Of a stretch of 64,000 nucleotides of DNA, positions 7,701-19,937 are shown in pieces (position 1 is the stretch's first letter; each line of letters opens with the position of its first letter). Under the pieces are notes generated by a model. The model did not search any database, was not told the DNA's origin, and saw only the letters and a list, made by a program, of their open reading frames with translations. The position numbers were made by a program, and so were the translations under genes. Source of the DNA: Pictodentalium vernedei (lineage: Eukaryota > Mollusca > Scaphopoda > Dentaliida > Dentaliidae); the NCBI GenBank assembly GCA_031216915.1, contig CM062294.1, positions 35,548,936 to 35,612,935 of the forward strand, read 5' to 3'.

Positions 7701-9008
7701 AATGTGCCCTGTAGGGTGTGCCAAAGGGAAATATTGAGGTGTGACTAAACTAAGTTCTAAGAACATTGGCCACGGCAACATTTTTTGACGGAATTTGAAG
7801 AAAAAAATGATAGCTCCCATCTGGAGGTCACCCCCAAACAAGCATACCAAGTTTCAAAGTGATCTGATCATAAATGCGACCTGTGAGGTGTGCCAAAGGA
7901 AATTGTGGACGTTTGAATGTACGTACATAAGCCGACGGACAAGAAATGCTGGCAATAGCCAGTCCTTAGTGTGAGTAAATTTTACGGGTGCAAAAAAGTG
8001 CACTCGCAAATTGTGCTGTGAGTGCAAATCGCACTCGCAAAATTCCCCAAAGGTTCCCAACTATGCATGTTTGGGACAGATGTGTTTAAACACAGCTAAT
8101 CATGATATTTAGATTGCTACTTGCTGACTACTCTGAATACTGCAATAGATAGTATTTAATTCATTCAACAAAATCCAAACTTTTCCAAATGTTGATGATG
8201 GCAAACCAGTCGAATTCAGAAAGCGCTGTCCCTCGCAGCTGTTTACGTGCATTGTCACATTGGGCAGCACACACTTTCCACCAAAATCGGGTCACAAACG
8301 TTTTCCCACTTTCCTTATTTATTTAACTTTTGAAGCCAATAAAATCCTTGAAGGACCACTTCAGTAACGTTGATAGAGTCACCATTGGCATCTGGAAAAC
8401 GTAACCAATTCAGAAAAGACAAACAGCAAAAACACCGAAAATAAAATTTCTGACTTGTACACAAGTCTTTGAAGAAAGGGAAACAAGGTGAAATTATTTG
8501 GTACAAGTGATTCGGTTGGCCGCAGCAGACGACTTCACAAATGACTGGCCAATCACAGTTGGTCTGTCTGTTTGTTCTGATTAAATTAGCCTTGAACTTT
8601 CTGTTTCGTTTGCTGGATGAATTGGGATGTAGAATGACATGCGCAGTGAATAAAGGAAACTGGAAATGTTTCAGTTTTTACTGACAATATCGATTCGGAC
8701 CTCTTGCGGAGTGGATGGTGATATGGAGGTGTGGGGGAGGATGGGGGGGGGCATATAACAGCAGTTTTGTTTTTGGTTTCCCATTAACCAATGGAAATAA
8801 CGCAATAGATGTCCATTCTGATTTGAAGTGTGGCAATGCTAGTGAGTTGAGTGCAATTTAATTGAAGTTGAACTGTTTGATGATGGGCGTGATTATTTGC
8901 ACTTGTCTTTTTTAAATTACGGGTGCTTGCAAGCACGAGTGCAATAGGGCCCATCTCACGTGAAGGACTGAATAGCTAAGCTTCACTTTGTCAAGTTGAG
9001 CTAAAAAT
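7701..9008 (+). mobile_element. 3' part and terminal hairpin of a tandem-core (HINE-like) element
   Basis: The sequence resumes with ATAAATGTGCCCTGTAGGGTG and ends in a TTTGTCAAGTTGAGCTAAAAAT terminus at about 8985-9008, the type of end seen on many elements here. It is interrupted by a separate transposon at 7960-8970. No reliable gene is seen. Confidence 0.55.
7960..8970. mobile_element. Non-autonomous DNA transposon, 1,011 bp, 6-bp target duplication
   Basis: The ends are CAGTCCTT on the left and AAGGACTG on the right, followed inward by GTGAG on both sides. AATAGC flanks both ends (7954-7959 and 8971-8976). Removing the element restores the GCAATAGCT..TTTGTCAAG terminus seen intact at about 50,540. 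Subterminal GTGCACTCGCA-type motifs recur. There is no transposase. A 6-bp duplication does not fit hAT (8 bp) cleanly, so the superfamily is left open. Confidence 0.7.
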
Positions 9009-9451
9009 AGAGAAGACAGAAGAGAGCATCACAAGCCTTACTTACATACTATAGACAGAAGAGCATCACAAGCCTTACTTACATACTATAGACAAAAGAG
9101 CATCACAAGCCTTACTTACATACTATAGACAGAAGAGCATCACAAGCCTTATTTACATACTATAGACAGAAGACCATTACAAACCTTACTTACATACTAT
9201 AGACAGAAGACCATTACAAGCCTTACTTACATACTATAGACAGTAGAGCATCACAATTCTTACTTACATACCACAGACAGCAAAGCATCACACGCCTTAC
9301 TTAAATACTATAGGCAGAAGAGCATCACAATTCTTACTTACATACTATAGACAGTAGAGCATCACAAGCCTTACTTACATACTATAGACAGCAAAGCATC
9401 ACATGCTTTACTTATATACTATAGACGGAAGACCATCACAAGCCTTACTTA
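9009..9451. repeat. 37-bp satellite, segment 1
   Basis: Tandem units of the type ACTATAGACAGAAGAGCATC followed by ACAAGCCTTACTTACAT; the gagcatcac motifs at 9061 and 9098 are 37 bases apart. This left edge is the most diverged part of the array. Confidence 0.95.
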
Positions 9452-10167
9452 AGCCTGGGACACACTTGCGTATATTTTCGCATGATCGCGGCGAATTTTG
9501 AAATCGCCGCGAAATTCACGTAGTGTGCCCACTTCTGAGACTGCGAAATTCACCGCGTATTTTTCCGCTGCGAAACTCGTGCCGATCAAACATGTTTGAT
9601 ATTTTTGCCGCGATTTCTGTCGCCAAGTACAAATTCGCACAGTGTGCCCACTACGCGGGTGAAATAAGCATGAAAAAATCATTTACCAGTAGCCAAAAAC
9701 CGCAGTGTTATGGCAAGATGCTGTTCAGGGGTGACAGCCTCTCTTAACTTAGTGTCCTTTCGTACAATATGTGGCCGCACTTTTTCCAACAATTCCCGGA
9801 AACATTCTGGTGACATTCTCAAATATTTCCGATATATCTCCGGGTCCTCTGCCGACAGATCTTTTACAAGGTTCACGTACAGAGACTGCTTACTCCGGCG
9901 GAGAAGCCAGGGTTTCGTCCAGTATCGCCGATTTCGCCATCGCAATCGACGACGTTCCCGTCTTTTCAACAAAATGTACAACAAACCAGCGGCAGCAACC
10001 TTCATTTTCCTGGAGGCTGCCATTTTGTATAATCACATGACTAATATCACGAAGGCGTCACTATACAGAATCGCGTAGTGGGTCCACTAGCTTTTTGTAC
10101 GAAAATAATCGGCGCGTATTTCGCTGTGGAATTAATCGCTGCGAATTTCGCAAGTGTGTCCCAGGCT
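9452..10167. mobile_element. PIF/Harbinger element, 716 bp, TTA target duplication
   Basis: Perfect terminal inverted repeats AGCCTGGGACACACTTGCG (left from 9452, right end at 10,167) are flanked by TTA at 9449-9451 and 10,168-10,170. Excising it restores a normal 37-bp satellite unit, so both ends are certain. The TTA duplication and the transposase fragment inside place it in PIF/Harbinger. Subterminal CGCCGCGAAATTC motifs repeat near both ends. Confidence 0.92.
9679..10023 (-). pseudogene. N-terminal fragment of a Harbinger transposase
   Basis: 114 residues beginning with an ATG at 10,023. They include a basic RRRLRWRNRRYWTKPWLLRR stretch, then LVKDLSAEDPEIYRKYLRMS and ending in the helix EQHLAITLRFLATGK. 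This is the N-terminal, helix-turn-helix-like part that precedes the DDE nuclease in Harbinger transposases. The protein stops where the catalytic domain should begin, and the element has no room for it. The element is therefore non-autonomous and would depend on a full-length relative. The fragment is open without internal stops, which suggests recent origin. Confidence 0.8.
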
Positions 10168-13100
10168 TTACATACTATAGACAGAAGAGCATCACAAGCC
10201 TTACTTACATACTATAGACAGAAGAGCATCACAAGCCTTACTTACATACTATAGACAGAAGACCATCACAAGCCTTACTTATATACTTTAGGCAGAAGAG
10301 CATCACAATCCTTACTCACATACTATGGACAGAAGACCATCACAAGCCTTACTAACATAAAAAAAAAAGACAGAAGACCATCACAAGCCGGACTTATATA
10401 CTACAGACAGCAAAGCATCACACGCCTTACTTATATACTATAGGCAGAAGAGCATCACAATTCTTACTTACATACTATAGACAGAAGAGCATTACATACC
10501 TTACTTACATACTATAGACAGAAGACCATCACAAGCCTCACTTACATACTACAGACAGCAAAGCATCATACGCCTTACTTATATACTATAGGCAGAAGAG
10601 CATCACAATCCTTACTCACATACTATAGACAGAAGACCATCACAAGCCTTACTTACATACAAAAGACAGAAGACCATCACAAACCTGACTTATATACTAT
10701 AGGCAGAAGAGCATCACAAGCCTTACTTACACACTATAGACAGAAGACCATCACAAGCCTTACTTACATTCTATAGAGACAGACCATCACAAGCCTTACT
10801 TACACAGTATAGACAGAAGAGCATCACACACCTTCCAAGTTCCTTACACACTATAGATGGAAGAGCATCACAAGCCTTACTTACATACTATAGACAGAAG
10901 AGCATCACAAGCCTTCCTTACACACTATAGAGACAGACCATCACAAGCCTTACTTACACACTATAGACAGAAGAGCATCACAAGCCTTCCTTACACACAA
11001 AAGATGGAAGAGCATCACAAGCCTTACTTACATATTATAGACAGAAGAGCATCACAAGCCTTCCTTACACACCATAGATGAAAGAGCATCACAAGCCTTA
11101 CTTACATACTATAGACAGAAGAGCATCACAAGCCTTCCTTACACAGTATAGAGACAGACCATCACAAGCCTTACTTACAAACTATAGACAGAAGAGCATT
11201 ACAAGCCTTACTTACTTACTAAAGACAGAAGACCATTACAAGCCTTACTTGCATACTATAGACAGAAGAGCATCACAAGCCTTCCTTACATACTACAGAC
11301 AGAAGAGCATCGCAAGCCTTCCTTACACACTATAGACAGAAGAGCATCACATGCCTTACTTACACACTATAGAGACAGACCATCACAAGCCTTACTTACA
11401 AACTATAGACAGAAGAGCATCACAAGCCTTCCTTACACAGTATAGAGACAGACCATCACAAGCCTTACTTACAAACTATAGACAGAAGAGCATCACAAGC
11501 CTTCCTTACACACAAAAGATGGAAGAGCATCACAAGCCTTACTTACATACTATAGACAGAAGAGCATCACAAGCCTTCCTTACAAACTATAGATGAAAGA
11601 GCATCACAAGCCTTACTTACATACTATAGACAGAAGAGCATCACAAGCCTTCCTTACACACTATAGAGACAGACCATCACAAGCCTTACTTACAAACTAT
11701 AGACAGAAGAGCATCACAAGCCTTCCTTACACACTATAGATGAAAGAGCATCACAAGCCTTACTTACATACTATAGACAGAAGAGCATCACAAGCCTTCC
11801 TTATACACTATAGAGACAGACCATGACAAGCCTTACTTACAAACTATAGACAGAAGAGCATCACAAGCCTTCCTTACACACAAAAGATGGAAGAGCATCA
11901 CAAGCCTTCCTTACACACAAAAGATGGAAGAGCATCACAAGCCTTCCTTACACACTATAGATGAAAGAGCATTACAAGCCTTACTTACATACTATAGACA
12001 GAAGAGCATAACAAGCCTTCCTTACACACTATAGAGACAGACCATCACAAGCCTTACTTACAAACTATAGACAGAAGAGCATCACAAGCCTTCCTTACAC
12101 ACAAAAGATGGAAGAGCATTACAAGCCTTACTTACATACTATAGACAGAAGACCATTACAAGCCTTACTTACATACTATAGACAGAAGAGCATCACAAGC
12201 CTTCCTTACATACTACAGACAGAAGAGCATCGCAAGCCTTCCTTACACACTATAGAGACAGACCATCACAAGCCTTACTTACACACTATAGACAGAAGAG
12301 CATCACAAGCCTTCCTTACACACAAAAGATGGAAGAGCATCACAAGCCTTACTTACATACTATAGACAGAAGAGCATCACAAGCCTTCCTTACACACTAT
12401 AGATGAAAGAGCATCACAAGCCTTACTTACATACTATAGACAGAAGAGCATCACAAGCCTTCCTTACACACTATAGATGAAAGAGCATCACAAGCCTTAC
12501 TTACATACTATAGACAGAAGAGCATCATAAGCCTTCCTTACACAGTATAGAGACAGACCATCACAAGCCTTACTTACAAACTATAGACAGAAGAGCATTA
12601 CAAGCCTTACTTACATACTATAGACAGAAGACCATTACAAGCCTTACTTACATACTATAGACAGAAGAGCATCACAAGCCTTCCTTACATACTACAGACA
12701 GAAGAGCATCGCAAGCCTTCCTTACACACTATAGAGACAGACCATCACAAGCCTTACTTACACACTATAGACAGAAGAGCATCACATGCCTTACTTACAC
12801 ACTATAGAGACAGACCATCACAAGCCTTCCTTACACACTATAGAGACAGACCCTCACAAGCCTTACTTACACACTATAGACAGAAGAGCATCACAAGCCT
12901 TCCTTACACACAAAAGATGGAAGAGCATCACAAGCCTTACTTACATACTATAGACAGAAGAGCATCACAAGCCTTCCTTACACACTATAGATGAAAGAGC
13001 ATCACAAGCCTTACTTACATACTATAGACAGAAGAGCATCACAAGCCTTCCTTATACACTATAGAGACAGACCATCACAAGCCTTACTTACAAACTATAG

Positions 13101-14470
13101 ACAGAAGAGCATCACAAGCCTTCCTTACACACAAAAGATGGAAGAGCATCACAAGCCTTCCTTACACACAAAAGATGGAAGAGCATCACAAGCCTTCCTT
13201 ACACACTATAGATGAAAGAGCATCACAAGCCTTACTTACATACTATAGACAGAAGAGCATCACAAGCCTTCCTTACACACTATAGAGACAGACCATCACA
13301 AGCCTTACTTACAAACTATAGACAGAAGAGCATCACAAGCCTTCCTTACACACAAAAGATGGAAGAGCATTACAAGCCTTACTTACATACTATAGACAGA
13401 AGACCATTACAAGCCTTACTTACATACTATAGACAGAAGAGCATCACAAGCCTTCCTTACATACTACAGACAGAAGAGCATCGCAAGCCTTCCTTACACA
13501 CTATAGAGACAGACCATCAGAAGCCTTACTTACACACTATAGACAGAAGAGCATCACAAGCCTTCCTTACACACAAAAGATGGAAGAGCATTACAAGCCT
13601 TACTTACACACTATACATAAAAGAGCATCACAAGCCTTACTTACATACTATGGACAGAAGAGCATCACAAGCCTTCCTTACACACTATAGATGAGAGAGC
13701 ATCACAAGCCTTACTTACATACTATAGACAGAAGAGCATCACAAGCCTTCCTTACATACTATAGACAGAAGACCATCACAAGCCTTTCGTACATACTATA
13801 GGCAGAAGACCATCACAAGCCTTCCTTACATACTATAGACAGAAGACCATAACAAGCCTTCCTTACACACTATAGAGACAGAGCGTCACAAGCCTTACTT
13901 ACACACTATAGACAGAAGAGCATTACAGGCCTTACTTACATACTATAGACAGAAGACTATTACAAGCCTTACTTACATACTATAGACAGAAGAGCATCAC
14001 AAGCCTTCCTTATATACTATAGACAGAAGACCATCACAAGCCTTCCTTACATACTATAGACAGAAGACCATCACAAGCCTTCCTTACATACTATAGACAG
14101 AAGACCATCACAAGCCTTACTTACATACTATAGACAGAAGAGCATCACAAGCCTTACTTACATACTATAGACAGAAGAGCATCACAAGCCTTCCTTACAC
14201 ACTATAGAGACAGACCATCACAAGCCTTACTTACACACTATAGACAGAAGAGCATTACAGGCCTTACTTAAATACTATTGACAGAAGACCATTAGAAGCC
14301 TTACTTACATACTATAGACAGAAGAGCATCACAAGCCTTCCTTACATACAATAGACAGAAGACCATCACAAGCCTTCCTTACATACTATAGACAGAAGAC
14401 CATCACAAGCCTTCCTTACATACTATAGACAGAAGACCATCACAAGCCTTACTTACATACTATAGACAGA
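10168..14470. repeat. 37-bp satellite, segment 2, with higher-order repeats
   Basis: More than 110 tandem units. Variant units (TATAGAGACAGACCATC, CACAAAAGATGGAAGAGC, TATAGATGAAAGAGC, CATCGCAAGCC) recur in fixed order as larger blocks; for example, the block at about 12,108-12,365 is repeated at about 13,360-13,610. Open frames of 74-160 codons arise because a 37-bp unit without stops cycles through three frames; they are not genes. Confidence 0.95.
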
Positions 14471-14693
14471 GTTTGTTGTTGTTGGCGGTTAACTTCACAT
14501 ATTTATGCACCATGGCTAATCGTGACACAACATGGAGATGAAGTCAAGTTTAGTCAATCGTTGATCAACATGTTGCCCATTTTAGAGGACTTTCACCCCA
14601 AGCATTGGTGACTGGGTCCTATTTTACTAGTAAAGCGGAACTGGTTTACCACAGTAAACAAGTGCTGCTTACTTCCCGGGGTTCCCACGGGGA
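14471..14693. mobile_element. 223-bp insertion in the satellite, SINE-tail-like
   Basis: The satellite stops after ATAGACAGA and resumes with ACTATAGACAGAAG. The insert has TTCACATATTTATGCACCATGGCTAATCGTGAC, similar to the 3' part of the SINE family at 43,860 and 44,620, and ends CGGGGTTCCCACGGGGA. Its second half is not recognised. Confidence 0.5.
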
Positions 14694-15387
14694 ACTATAG
14701 ACAGAAGAGCATCACAAGCCTTACTTACATACTATAGACAGAAGAGCATCAGAAGCCTTCCTTACACACTATAGATGAAAGAGCATCACAAGCCTTACTT
14801 ACATACTATAGACAGAAGAGCATCACAAGCCTTCCTTACATACTATAGACAGAAGACCATCACAAGCCTTTCTAACAAACTATAGGCAGAAGACCATCAC
14901 AAGCCTTCCTTACATACTATAGACAGAAGACCATCATAAGAATTCCTTACACACTATAGAGACAGACCATCACAAGCCTTACTTACACACTGTAGACAGA
15001 AGAGCATTACAGGCCTTACTTACATACTATAGGCAGAAGACCATTACAAGCCTTCCTTACATACTATAGACAGAAGACCATCACAAGCCTTCCTTACATA
15101 CTATAGACAGAAGACCATCACAAGCCTTCCTTACATACTATAGACAGAAGACCATCACAAGCCTTACTTACATACTATAGACAGAAGAGCATCACAAGCC
15201 TTACTTACATACTATAGACAGAAGAGCATCACAAGCCTTCCTTACACACTATAGATGAAAGAGCATCACAAGCCTTACTTACATACTATAGACAGAAGAG
15301 CATCACAAGCCTTCCTTACATACTATAGACAGAAGACCATCACAAGCCTTTCTAACAAACTATAGGCAGAAGACCATCACAAGTCTT
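14694..15387. repeat. 37-bp satellite, segment 3
   Basis: The units continue. The stretch at 14,821-14,880 is the same as 15,301-15,360, which shows a 480-bp (13-unit) higher-order repeat. The second copy is cut by the foldback element and resumes after it. Confidence 0.95.
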
Positions 15388-15594
15388 GTTACAACCGATA
15401 ATGTTACAACGCCGCAAAATGTTACACCAACGCATAATGTTACAAAAAATGTAGTAAACAACCGATAATGTTATAAACTCCGCATAATGTTATAACTTTT
15501 TTCAACCCGTTATGTTATAAAAATCGACGCATAATGTTATAACTTTTTTCAACCCGTTATGTTACAACAAATTAACCGATAATGTTATAACTTC
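15388..15594 (+). repeat. Left 207-bp terminal inverted repeat of the foldback element
   Basis: Begins GTTACAACCGATAATG and contains about nine TAATGTTA or TTATGTTA motifs spaced 19-30 bases apart. Confidence 0.9.
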
Positions 15595-16300
15595 AAATAA
15601 ACATATCTTTGGTAATTTATACTGTCATGGCATCAGTTTCAGGTGGAGACCGTCGGTCTGTATTTGAGGGAACTCTTCAGTTCCCAGTGTAGAATTGGAC
15701 CATTCTGACTTTAAATAATATAAAAATGAAAGCTATGAAAATGAGCGCAATGAGTACCTCTTCATGCGTCTCATAGCCTCATTAAGGATACTATCCTACC
15801 TTTATTTGGGAGTGTTTTCGGGAGTGTTTGCGTCTGTTTTCTGAAGATTGTCGGGCTGTTTGGATTAATTCGATATCTATTGTCGGGTTGTTAGGGGTGA
15901 GATGGAGCACATGACCCCATAACAACATGCGCTGCGCATACGCACTCCTACCACCTATTATCATGATAATGACGCCACAACATGGCCACCCACGTGCACT
16001 ATCATGACAACCCAACATGACCGCCCAGTCACGTGACATGACGTCACTTCCAGGGTCCTGCCTCGGGGTCCTACAAAATGGCTCACTTTCAACATACATA
16101 ACTACTCAACACCATCACCAACACCGCCACAACACCAACATCAACACAACTCCTCCTCCACAACCTCCTCTTTCTCCCTATACTGCCTGTTCTAGTGATT
16201 CCGCCTTTTCCAGAACCTGTAATCCCAAATTCATCACTTCCACTTCTTCCAACATCTCCACCATCTATTTTATCATACCGTCTAGCACTACGGAAGCGTT
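15595..16300. other. Left flank of the foldback interior, no gene
   Basis: Unique-looking sequence with CACGTGACATGACGTCACTTCC near 16,031. Its end at about 16,285-16,330 (ACGGAAGCG..GAGGCGCCAGTTGAG) is inverted at 19,940-19,975. Frames of about 100 codons on both strands have no recognisable domain. Confidence 0.5.
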
Positions 16301-16309
16301 GAGGCGCCA

Positions 16310-17085
16310 GTTGAGTATTATTTCTATCTTGCACGTGCAAGTTAGCTATCTTGCACCTGCAAGTTACTATCTTGCACGTGCAGGTTAGCTATTTTGCACC
16401 TGCAAGTTACTATCTTGCACGTGCAGATTAGCTATCTTGCACCTGCAAGTTACTATCTTGCACGTGCAGGTTAGCTATCTTGCACGTGCAGAATATCTAT
16501 CTTGCACCTGCAAGTTAGCTATCTTGCACGTGCAGGATAGCTATCTTGCACCTGCAAGTTAGCTATCTTGCACGTGCAGGTTAGCTATCTTGCACCTGCA
16601 AGTTACTATCTTGCATGTGCAGGTTATCTATCTTGCACGTGCAGGATAGCTATCTTGCACCTGCAAGTTAGCTATATTGCTCGTGCAGGTTAGCTATCTT
16701 GCACATGCAAGTTACTATCTTGCAGGTGCAGGTTAGCTATCTTGCACGTGCAGAATATCTATCTTGCACCTGCAAGTTAGCTATCTTGCATGTGCAGGTT
16801 AGCTATCTTGCACCTGCAAGTTACTATCTTGCACGTGCAGGTTAGCTATCTTGCACGTGCAGGATAGCTATCTTGCACCTGCAAGTTAGCTATCTTGCAC
16901 GTGCAGGTTAGCTATCTTGCACCTGCAAGTTACTATCTTGCACGTGCAGGTTATCTATCTTGCACGTGCAGGATAGCTATCTTGCACCTGCAAGTTAGCT
17001 ATATTGCTCGTGCAGGTTAGCTATCTTGCACATGCAAGTTACTATCTTGCAGGTGTAGGTTACCTATCTTGCACCTGCAAGTTAG
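16310..17085. repeat. Array of TTGCACGTGCA palindromes, left copy
   Basis: Tandem 20-24-bp units of the form TAGCTATCTTGCACCTGCAA / TATCTTGCACGTGCAGG. About 35 units, many with a perfect TGCACGTGCA palindrome that contains CACGTG. A mirror copy lies at 19,346-19,937. Confidence 0.9.
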
Positions 17086-17087
17086 TT

Positions 17088-17465
17088 ATATTTGATGAAC
17101 ATCATTAGAGTCATATTTGAAGGCGAGTTCATCAAAAGTAGTATATAAGGATCCAACCTAGCCCCAATTTGCCGGACCTAGGTTCGGATTTGCCGGACCC
17201 CCTCCCGGACTACGGAAATTCCTATCGCTGATACAACCACTATAGCCTCATTGGCCATGTCTAGCCGCCTGGATATGTACGTTTCGCATCGATTGCATCG
17301 CAGGCTAGGTGTGGATGCTGTATGCTGGGGGTGTGAATGGGAAAAGTCAGACATAAAGAGTGAAAGACGGTTAGCGTTGCAATGACGTCGGTGACGTCAC
17401 GGTGAGCTCGCGACGCCATGACGACGTTGACCGCAGTCGATGTCCACAGAGGTGAGTGACTGGAC
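17088..17465. repeat. Inner inverted repeat arm, left
   Basis: About 375 bp running from TATATTTGATGAACATCATT to GTCGATGTCCACA. It is the inverted counterpart of about 18,420-18,785 at perhaps 85-90% identity by eye. It contains TGACGTCA and GACGTCGG motifs. Confidence 0.85.
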
Positions 17466-18415
17466 ATCCGTAGGGTCTTTGAATAGCCGATGTCTCCCTA
17501 TAGGTGGCCATGCCATTGGATAGACCCTGCTGGGCCGGGTCTCAATACCCCTTAACAGGAACAGGGATGTCCCCTTTCAGGCTTTCGACCCTTCTTCTCC
17601 CTGGTCGACTCTGTCCTACTCTGTCAACTCGAAAGGCTCGAAACAAGGAGCCACTGGAGCAGCCCCTCGAAAATTGACACCTCGAACGACTCATACAGAT
17701 GGGTAACTGGGGAGCTGCTCCAGAAGCAGCTTTTCGAACGACTCCCTGAAATGAGCCTTCGAGAAGAAAATTAGTAATCAGGGGGTTAGTCCCAGCGACT
17801 CTTCGAACGATTTTTCTACATCTGAATTATAGTGATCACCAGCAATGACTGACCTGTCAGGCGACTGTTCGCACTTGTTGAGATAGGGGTACTGGAAGAA
17901 GGGGAAGAGTGTCTGTGCCGCTCTTAATTGGAACGTTCGGTGTAGGGTCCCTGCTTCACTGGCGCAGGTCGTGGAGGCCTGGTCTCGTGGAATAAGGTCG
18001 ACGTGTCTCTGATGTGATGAGGGTTTTCGGTCGAGAAGGTAGGGTTAGGGAATCGTGGCGTGAAGGGCTTCTGGGAGAAGGGGAAGGGCGATTGTGTCGC
18101 GCTTGGTCAAGCGGCAGAGGTAAGGCCACCATGTCAAATACGGGAATGTAAGGCACTGGGGCAAGTATGGAGAGCCGGGTCTCCTGAGCTAGGGTGGCTG
18201 TCAAATATGGGAATGTAAGTCACTGGGGCAAGTATGGGGAGCCGGGGCTTCTGAGATAAGGTGGCTGGGGTGGCTGTCGCAAGATAACTAACTTGCAAGT
18301 GCAAGATAACTAACCTGCACGTGCAAGATAGTAACTTGCAGGTGCAAGATAATAACTTTCACGTGCAAGATAGCAGCTTGCAGGTGGAATATAGCAACTT
18401 GTAGGTGCCAGTCAC
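17466..18415. other. Central loop of the foldback element, no gene
   Basis: GC-richer sequence with clusters of TTCGAACGACT/CTCGAA motifs (17,630-17,820) and a tandem repeat of about 72 bp (GGGAATGTAAGKCACTGGGG, AAGTATGG, GAGCCGGG) at 18,120-18,260. Short LTGCAGGTGCAAGATA-like units appear at 18,285-18,400. No coding frame is supported. Confidence 0.5.
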
Positions 18416-18419
18416 CCAT

Positions 18420-18785
18420 CTCTTTGGACATCGACAGCGGTCAACGTCGTCATGACATCGCGAGCTCACCATGACGTCACCGACGTCATTGCAATTCTAA
18501 CCATTTTTACTCTTTATGCCTGACGTTTCCCATTCACACCCCCAACATAAAGCATCCACACATAGCCTGCGATGCAAGCGATGCGAAACGTACATAGCCA
18601 GGAGAAAGGCAAGGCCAGTGAGCCTATAGTGGTTGTCTCTGCGATAGGAATTTCCGTAGACCTGGAGGGGGTCCTGCAAATTCGAACCTAGGTCAGGCAA
18701 ATTGGGGCTAGGTTGGACCCTTATATACTAATTTTGATGAACTCGACTTCAAATATGACTAAAATGATGTTCCCCAAATATAACT
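18420..18785. repeat. Inner inverted repeat arm, right
   Basis: Reverse complement of 17,088-17,465; shares GGACATCGAC, TGACGTCACCGACGTCATTG and CTTATATACTA with the left arm. Confidence 0.85.
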
Positions 18786-19253
18786 AACTAGCAGGGTTAC
18801 CCTGCATTGCACGGGAAAATTTAGGGGTCATATGAAAAGTACCCCCAAACAACAAAAAATAGGGCCGCGTATTTTTAGACCCAGCCCACCTTACGGGCGG
18901 GGCCTTCAGTCCCGTCACTTTTTAAATCCCCACCATTAGATTCCTGGTAAAATGTTACCCCTGGTAGACCCCTTTGAGGACCTATATCGGTGATATCCAT
19001 CAATTTTGCCCCTCTCCACCCCCACCACAGCCACTTTTTTAAATACCACCATTAGATTCCTGATAAAAAGTTACTCCAAGTAGACCCCTTTGAAGAACCA
19101 TATCAGTGAAAAAAAAAAATTGGTCTAACTTTTCGATGCCCCTCCCTGCCTCCACCCCACCCCGCACACTTTTCTAAACCTGACGAGGACCTCCGCCATA
19201 AAAAAACTACCCCTAGCAGACCCACTCTGGAAGACCCCATATTCATTTCTATA

Positions 19254-19324
<71 letters not shown>

Positions 19325-19345
19325 TTCTAAAATATAGCATAGACT
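18786..19345. mobile_element. Nested insertion ending in a (GACA)n tract
   Basis: Breaks the mirror symmetry of the foldback element. Starts with the perfect palindrome GCAGGGTTACCCTGC and contains two degenerate copies of an ACCACCATTAGATTCCTG..AAAGTTAC..AGACCCC block. Ends in about 18 copies of the tetranucleotide GACA (19,255-19,325). The tract yields meaningless Ser-Val-Cys-Leu frames. Confidence 0.65.
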
Positions 19346-19937
19346 TGCAGGTGCAAGATAGCTAACCTGCATGTGCAAGATAGTAACTTGCAGGTGCAAG
19401 ATAGCTAACCTGTACGTGCAAGATAGCTAACCTGCACGTGCAAGATAGTAACTTGCACGTGCAAGATAGCTAACCTGCACGTGCAAGATAGCTAACTTGC
19501 AGGTGCAAGATAGCTATCCTGCACGTGCAAGATAGCTAACCTGCCCGTGCAAGATAGCTAACTTGCAGGTGCAAGTTAGCTATCCTGCACGTGTAAGATA
19601 GCTAACCTGCACGTGCAAGATAGTAACTTGCACGTGCAAGATAGCTAACTTGCACTTGGAAGATAGCTAACCTGCACGTGCAAGATAGTAACTTGCAGGT
19701 GCAAGATAGCTAACCTGCAGTGTGCACGTGCAAGATAGCTAACTTGCAGGTGCAAGATAGCTATCCTGCACGTGCAAGATAGCTAACCTGCACGTGCAAG
19801 ATAGCTAACCTGCACATGCAAGACAGTAACTTGCAGGTGCAAGATAGCTAATCTGCACGTGCAAGATAGCTAACCTGCACGTGCAAGATAGTAACTTGCA
19901 GGTGCAAGATAGCTAACTTGCACGTGCAAGATAGAAA
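19346..19937. repeat. Array of TTGCACGTGCA palindromes, right copy
   Basis: Mirror of 16,310-17,085: units GCAAGATAGCTAACCTGCAC and GCAAGATAGTAACTTGCAGG, about 28 in all. It ends with GCAAGATAGAAATAATACTC, which is the inverse of 16,310-16,330. Confidence 0.9.

Noticed and set aside
10857-13694. Open frames with HHKPYLHTIDRRASQAFLT-type repeats
   Set aside because: They arise because a 37-bp unit without stops cycles through all three frames; no start context, composition or domain supports translation.
19103-19399. Ser-Val-Cys-Leu repeat protein
   Set aside because: Direct translation of the GACA microsatellite.
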